Origin: Datura wrightii
Taxonomy: Eukaryota > Streptophyta > Magnoliopsida > Solanales > Solanaceae
Direction: 5' to 3'
NCBI GenBank assembly: GCA_035772735.1
Contig: JASDFA010000006.1
Span: 13,348,001-13,412,000, forward strand
DNA length: 64,000 nucleotides
The position numbers and the translations under genes are program-made. Below the pieces are notes generated by a model that was not told where the DNA came from, ran no database searches, and was given only the letters and a program-made list of their open reading frames with translations. Position 1 is the stretch's first letter, and every line of letters starts with the position of its first letter. Positions 58,084-64,000 of this stretch are shown in pieces.

Positions 58084-59273
58084 AATGTTAAACATGCAAT
58101 AATAAGAAGCTTTAGGGAATGAACGAAATGACAAGGGGAAGAAGAAGGTTGAGAAAAAGAAAAACATAACTGGAAGGAGCCACTGCCTGGATGGACCGCT
58201 GCAGCGAGTCCGCAAGCAGAAGCGGACTGCTATGACGAATCTGCTGTAGCGGATAATGTCATCCCCAGCAGACCTTGACCCTCAATAATGGAGGTTGAAA
58301 TTTCAACCTCCATTTTTTCTAAATAAAATACAGATCGGGTAAGGGGTGTACTAACCCGTACTCTACCAGCGATTCTACACCCGATAATGGCCGGATTCGA
58401 GCCTGAAAAGTTCGAGGAAGTCAAACCATCACCCTACTCAAATCCCACCATTTCTATCATGAAAACCCCCGTAAAAATAATCTATAGTATGCGGGGATAG
58501 ATTTTAGTAACTTGGGGATGTAAAAGCGAAGAGCATGCTTTAAAACATAGTCTAAAAATGTAAAGGAAGAGATCTATCTTCACTACTCCAATAACCAACC
58601 GAAAACAATGCATGAAGGCATGATAATGCGAGTAATCTAAAGTAAAAGAAGCAAGGAAGTCATGGGGTTGAGTATCACCTGAGAAATCGAGAGGATCATC
58701 GGAAGAGTTGACAGGATTTGCACAAAAAGTGAAGAGGAAATTTGAGAATAAACACAAGAACCATCCATTTTGCCTTTTAACTGATCTCATTTTTCGCTGC
58801 AACGGACCTTTTTTTTGTTGTAGAAACAAATGAACTCGCTACAGCGAATGACTAAAAATAGTGATGGTTCAAATTCCATCGCGGGACCCCCCAACTTTTC
58901 AAAATACCCACTCCTATAAGTTTGACAATTAGGGAATACCTAAGGCACATGGGTCAGCAGTAAATAACCGTAAGACCAAAAGGAAGGGCAATTGCGTAAT
59001 TCAATACTTGAAAATCTTTGTCAGAACAAGCACAGATTTATCATCCCATGAGAAGTTATTAGATATATGTTAAAAGAATTTTGGGGTATTGAGTAATAGA
59101 AGGGTTCCATGAGGATCAGACCAAGGATAAAGGAAACAAACAGTGATAAGACCTCGGTGCCTGCTAAAAGCGTTGAACTATGATCGGTATCAGGATCAAC
59201 ATGGGATGATCAAAAGCTTCTGCCTACATCGTAGGGCCTTTTGAGGATGAATAAATTTTTAATTGGTATCTGA
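58084..59273. other. Rest of the internal region of the large LTR element
   Basis: On the plus strand no coding sequence is seen. On the minus strand 58829-58482 is open for 115 codons without a recognised domain; it lies upstream of the antisense gene and could be its leader. Near 59236-59250 TTTTGAGGATGAATAAATTT resembles the worn end of a Gypsy pol/polypurine zone just before the 3' LTR. No clean polypurine tract survives. Confidence 0.5.
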
Positions 59274-62200
59274 TTTAATGACCGGCTCAACCATTATAGC
59301 ACCTTGACAATCTAAGCATGAGCGAATTTAAAATTTTATAAGCCGAAACAAAGTCCCCAGAAATAAAAGAGTATGAAATGAACAATTTTGAATGGTTAAG
59401 TCAAATTTGGGTGGTCCCAAGCGTAATGTAGCCGCGACGAGCTGTCTTCCAGCTTAGCAAATCGCTGCAGCAGTAGTATCCTTGCTGCAACAGGTGATGC
59501 AGAACAGAATACCATAAATCTTGCCCAGTTAGGATTTAAAAATATATTCCCCTAAAGGGGCTGAATAAAAATGCTCAAGAAATAGGAAGTAGGATTTTGG
59601 GACAAGAAGAGCAATTAGGAGGCTAGAGAAGGCAAACTTCACCCTCCTTAGCTATGATTATTCGCAAGAAGTCGAACCTGAATGCACGCATGCAACTGGG
59701 GACGTCTTGAAGATAACGTGGCGCCCAGGTAATCTATGGCTTACTCACGTTCATGTTAGACCTTGATTAGAAATATATATATATACGTATATTTAATATG
59801 CTATTGATGAGTAGGGGAGAAATTTGAGTAAATTGTCATCGAATGATTATAATTAGTAGTCTGCCGGCAAAGGAAATAGGAAAGGGATGGTGATATCCCC
59901 ATGATTTGAAATTCCATAGATTATGATTTAATGATAATAGACTTTAGATAATAGGGTATAGAGGAGCGGATTGATTTCCTGCGTAACGGTGTTCGGACAT
60001 CGCTTGGTAATATATATGTATAGTCCTTCTTTTCTGAATTACCATATTAAACGGTCAGTCCTAAATCTTTACTTATATAGTGCGGGAATTAACATTGAGG
60101 AGTGGGCTATAATTGTTGCATGGCTTGAATAGTGACCCATGAATTGCGCGAGTAAGTGAGTTACGGGGCTAGTAAGCTCTCGTGTTATGTTGTGTCCTAT
60201 AATTGTTTATCTCTGGTCAATTTGATTGTTATTGCTTGAGGAAGGAGGTAAGGTTATTATAAGGATAAACCAGTGTATTTTTTGCATGAGGGGTGAGAGA
60301 TTGTAAAGAAAAGTTTCGTGGAAAATCTTGGAGAAAATTTGGTCGAAGTATTGCCTGAGCAGTGCCATTGCAGCGGTCTTGGAACTGCTGCAATGAGACT
60401 GCCGTGGCAATAGTGATGTCGCTGCAGTGGAGCCCAATCTTACAAGTGGGCCGGGTTGTACCTCATCGTGAAATTATTAGATATAAATGATGTAATAATT
60501 AAATGGTTATGAAATAGCCTCAAACTGGTTTGTGTTATGCTTGGCGATGCGTAATCTTATTTTGTGTGATTTTTTGATATTTGAACTGTGATATGTGACT
60601 GTTGAATTAATGAGTGGAGTCTGTGATAAGTGAGAGAGTAAACGAAGTGGCATGTAATATGAGAAGGTAAATCATTGACATATTGACAATGAGAGGCTTG
60701 GGGCTGGAGTGAGAACCTAGATGAGCAAATTGTATGATCAAGCCGTGAGTGAGGACTCGGATATGAGTGGTTAATGCCCAAAGTGAGCATCGGGGTGAGC
60801 GGTATGAGTTTATACACAGATAGGTATGGAAAAATGTTCACACAGCTAGGTGTACGGACATGAGTACACAGACAGGTATGATGAAGATCTCATACGGTTG
60901 GGTGTACAACATATGGATTTCTAGAGTTCCTTGCAAATTATGACTGGAAGGGCAAACATATGACCCTCTAATATGTGTATAATTATGTGAAAGAAGAGTG
61001 TGCCTGGCATATCACCGATGGTATGATTGCGAGACAGAGATTGTGCAGTTATGGTATGATATACATACGGCTGCAATGACACGGAGGTATAGGTATACAA
61101 GTGTGATGCAAGATCTACCGAAATGATTCGGGTATGATGTGAGGAAAACAGTTGGGATGCAATGCATGATGATACGGTACAGGTATGGTACTGTATGACA
61201 TGATAATGATATGGGGACAGGTACGTATATGTACTTAGATGTTATGCCCCGTAAGATTTCCGACACCTAGATGGCCTATTCGCACGGTGATTAAGCATAT
61301 TTGTAAGCCATACGTGCTAGAGGAAGGCCCGGAAAAGGATCGGACGGATAGCCTGTCGAACCATCACGGAAGGAGCCGAGGCAGAGCCCCTCCGCAATGG
61401 CAACGTGTCACGGAGGTGGAGCCTCCGCGTTGGCTCCGTGACATGTTGGCCCTGTCCAGGCTAAAGTATATAAAGCCCCACTTCGGTTTTAATTCATTTA
61501 AAACTTATAAAATTTCCAGAAAACGCAGAGGAACAGAGGAGAACGAAGAACGTAAATATATTTTCATCCGATTATCCTGCTAAACGTAGTCCAAACCCAA
61601 ATTAACCTCAAATACTGAGGTATTTAGCAGCAGAGAGCATTCCTACGGATTTAGTTTCGTGAAATACGGCCGACGAATCGTCGAGCTACCGGACTAAGGT
61701 AAGTGGAATTGCTCCAAACTATTGTCTATGTGTTCCTAGCTGTGAAGTGGATACTTCTCCCTTCTGGACTTCTGAAAAATAGCGAGTTTTCGACCGTCTT
61801 TCGATAAGCCTAAGTTTAGGCTATAATTATATCGAAAGTGATGTCGTCCTCCAGGATAAAGTTGTATTTAGTACTGATTGATATATATATGAATGCAGTT
61901 GGGAGGAATAGCTGAAATACTGACCAAGCTATGCCAGTTAGTCGGGAAATCAGAAGCGAAGGTATGTAAAGCTAGTTCCTCGGCAAGTTAGTAATCTTGG
62001 CATAGTAAAGTAGTTTAAAGGCCAGTAGAATGTTCAGAAGTCGTGTTTTATGTTTATTACGAATGTTGGTACGATATTAGAAGCATCATGTTATGTATAG
62101 CGTGAAACTTGCTAGCACAATATAAATTCTAATACAAATGTTAGGAACTGTACAACATGCCCAGCATGTGATTTAGTACAGAATGTTAGGATATTATCAT

Positions 62201-64000
62201 ATTCAGTTGAAACCCAGTAAAGCAATGTAAATATCTGTAAGGCATCTCAGAAGTAGAATGATAGGTTAAAATGAAGTTTAGAAAGCATGTTAGAAATAGT
62301 AAATCATGTTACTATAGAAACTCAGTATACAGCATGGTTTCCAGCAGAAAAACTATATCTTGTTCAACATTAGATTCAGTACAGTAGGGCAGAAGATTAT
62401 ATTTATACATATACGCTATTATCAGTCTCAGCATGTATTAAATACATACATATCACTATCACTAGTTCAGCATATACTATGTATAAATACTTTATTATCA
62501 TTAGCTTCAGTATGTGGGATATGCAGATAGTATTACTAGTTGAGACCATTGTATTGCCTTGGGGTTGGATTACCTAGCATCCATGACCGCCCCAGGGTTA
62601 ATAGCTGTATCGACTCGTCCGCCAGAGGACGAGGATACGTCGCTCTACGGAGTGGCATGCCGTCCCACAGGGGACGAAGATGGGATGCCAGTTTTCCCCA
62701 TATTGTGCCTTGGTCGGCCCTTATACACCCCCGTCGAGCGGATACGCCCGGGTGTTGATTCAGGAGTCCTCCGGACTCAGGTACAGTTATAGTCAGGGGC
62801 TCAGCGAGCCCAAGTGCATACCTAGGGGACCGGCAGGATGCTTATAGTTTTATAGGAGATGGGACGATCGGGGTAGGGGTATAGATTGCGTGTTGTTTGT
62901 ACCTCCCGGCTTATGGGGGCCGGGTAAGGTTTGTGTGTGCTATGTTATGTTATGTTATGTTATGCCATGTTACACTAGATACGAGTAGATCGACAGTAGA
63001 ACGATACATCTCCAGGTATGACTCCTACTCCTTCCAGTACAGTTAAGAGTAGGCATAGTTTTACATTTCCAGTCAGTTAGTCTATTCCTTCCTATTTCAG
63101 TTCCATCAGTTGTGTTGTTGTTTTCAGATATTTCTTCCAGCTATTGTTTTACATACTCAGTACCAGTGGTACTGACGCCCCTTGGGGGTGCTGCATTACT
63201 TGCCTGCAGGTACTCATAGATGAGGGGCCGATACCTCGTGATTCCAGTCAGCTCACAGGGTCATAAGCTCCAGTCATCCGAAGCTAGATAGCTAGAGGTT
63301 TATCCCTTTTCTTTTGTTGTACAGCATGGGTAGGCCGGGGCCCTGTCCCGACCATTTTATCAGTATTCTTAGAGGCTTGCAGTCTGTATATATTTTCTTG
63401 TGGTCAGATGAGCCGGCCGTGTGAGGCCGTGCAGTTGTATAGCTGTTAGTACTTCTGTTTCTTTTATGTTGGTCGTGTGGGGCCATAGCTTGTCAGTAGT
63501 GGTGACCTTGCCGGTCACGTAGCTTTCCAATATTTCATTGTTGAGTTACAGCTAACTAGACAGCAAGGTGGCCTTGTCGGCCCGTATAGGCTCCCCTATA
63601 TTGATATGTTTCTGGTTAGCTGTTAGTACAGGTACAGGTGGCTATAGGCCTAGTCGGCCTGAGGCTGTATTTACAACCGTTATATAGCCCGTTGTTTCCC
63701 GGAATCTGAGTTAGAGCCAGCCAGGCACCAGATGTGCTCAGGCTCAGTAGTCTAGCAGTTCAGGTCCTAGTAGGGCACCAGGTGCCAGTCATACCCCCCA
63801 ATGCGGGGTGTGACATTAGATTGTGGAGGACTTAACTCCATTAGTATGTTTTGATGCCTCCTTGTACGTGCTTGAGCTATTTAATTTATATTTATGATTG
63901 AATGTTTGATCAGAGTGGTCTTTTTGGGTTATAGGAGGTAGCATGACGGATTTAACAAAAGGTAGTGAATTATCGAGAGACCGCGGGTTTAATTTTATTG
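59274..64000 (+). repeat. 3' LTR of the large Gypsy-like element, truncated by window end
   Basis: From TTTAATGACCGGCTCAACC the sequence follows the 5' LTR with clear but scattered divergence. The last bases of the window (GAGACCGCGGGTTTAATTTT) correspond to about 55340 in the 5' LTR, so about 0.8 kb is missing. It is interrupted by the solo LTR at 61240-63815. Confidence 0.8.
61240..63815 (+). mobile_element. Gypsy-type solo LTR, 2576 bp (family I, copy B)
   Basis: It begins TGTTATGCCCCGTAAGATT and ends GCGGGGTGTGACA, with an exact 5-bp duplication TTAGA (61235-61239 and 63816-63820). Flanking DNA matches the uninterrupted partner LTR at 55150, which proves the insertion. It is the same family as 20749-23062 in inverted orientation, about 260 bp longer. 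It has a TATA box TATATAAAG at 61467, a G+C-rich GAGGCAGAGCCCCTCCGC stretch upstream, and a splice-donor-like GGTAAGTGG near 61697. No gag-pol is present. Confidence 0.88.

Overview
This is a plant nuclear window, almost certainly from a Solanaceae species. The evidence is AT-rich intergenic DNA, intron-split genes, SINE/RTE tails ending in GTTGTTG, Stowaway-type MITEs and several Gypsy LTR families. The species (pepper, tobacco, potato, tomato, eggplant or a relative) cannot be fixed from the sequence. I support three host genes. The rest is mobile-element sequence, much of it nested, and many element borders can be read from exact target-site duplications (TSDs).

Layout. 1-6304 (minus) holds the first seven exons of an XEG113-type Golgi extensin arabinosyltransferase; its 3' end lies outside the window. 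6.3-16.3 kb is AT-rich and holds a Stowaway-like MITE, a 930-bp hAT-type foldback element (8-bp TSD), a second Stowaway, a 471-bp hAT MITE (8-bp TSD) and an 812-bp Mutator-type inverted-repeat element (10-bp TSD) inside an LTR-like sequence. 16351-18794 (plus) is a two-exon membrane-anchored receptor-like kinase without an ectodomain. 19.8-26.3 kb is a three-level nest: a MITE-like inverted repeat holds a Ty1-copia element (minus, TSD ATATT), which holds a 2.3-kb Gypsy-type solo LTR. 26.3-31 kb has duplicated AT-rich DNA, a CACTA-like end and a Mutator-type MITE (10-bp TSD). 31051-31473 (plus) is a secreted S-protein homologue (SPH).

32-43 kb is intergenic with MITEs, an RTE/SINE 3' end, a copia gag relic and a foldback element carrying a long CAC/CAT-rich array. 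43.8-52.2 kb is a decayed hAT transposase gene split by a solo LTR (TSD GTTGG), itself split by a 4.5-kb solo LTR (TSD TTCCT). 53.0 kb to the end is one large LTR element: a 3.1-kb 5' LTR, a tRNA-Met-type primer site, a 3.1-kb internal region without recognisable gag-pol but with a broken antisense gene like the 'putative plant transposon protein' family, and a 3' LTR that runs off the window and carries another 2.6-kb solo LTR (TSD TTAGA).

The three host genes show no functional linkage. The main content is the insertion history, and the most unusual item is the large LTR element with its antisense gene and recurring short palindromes.
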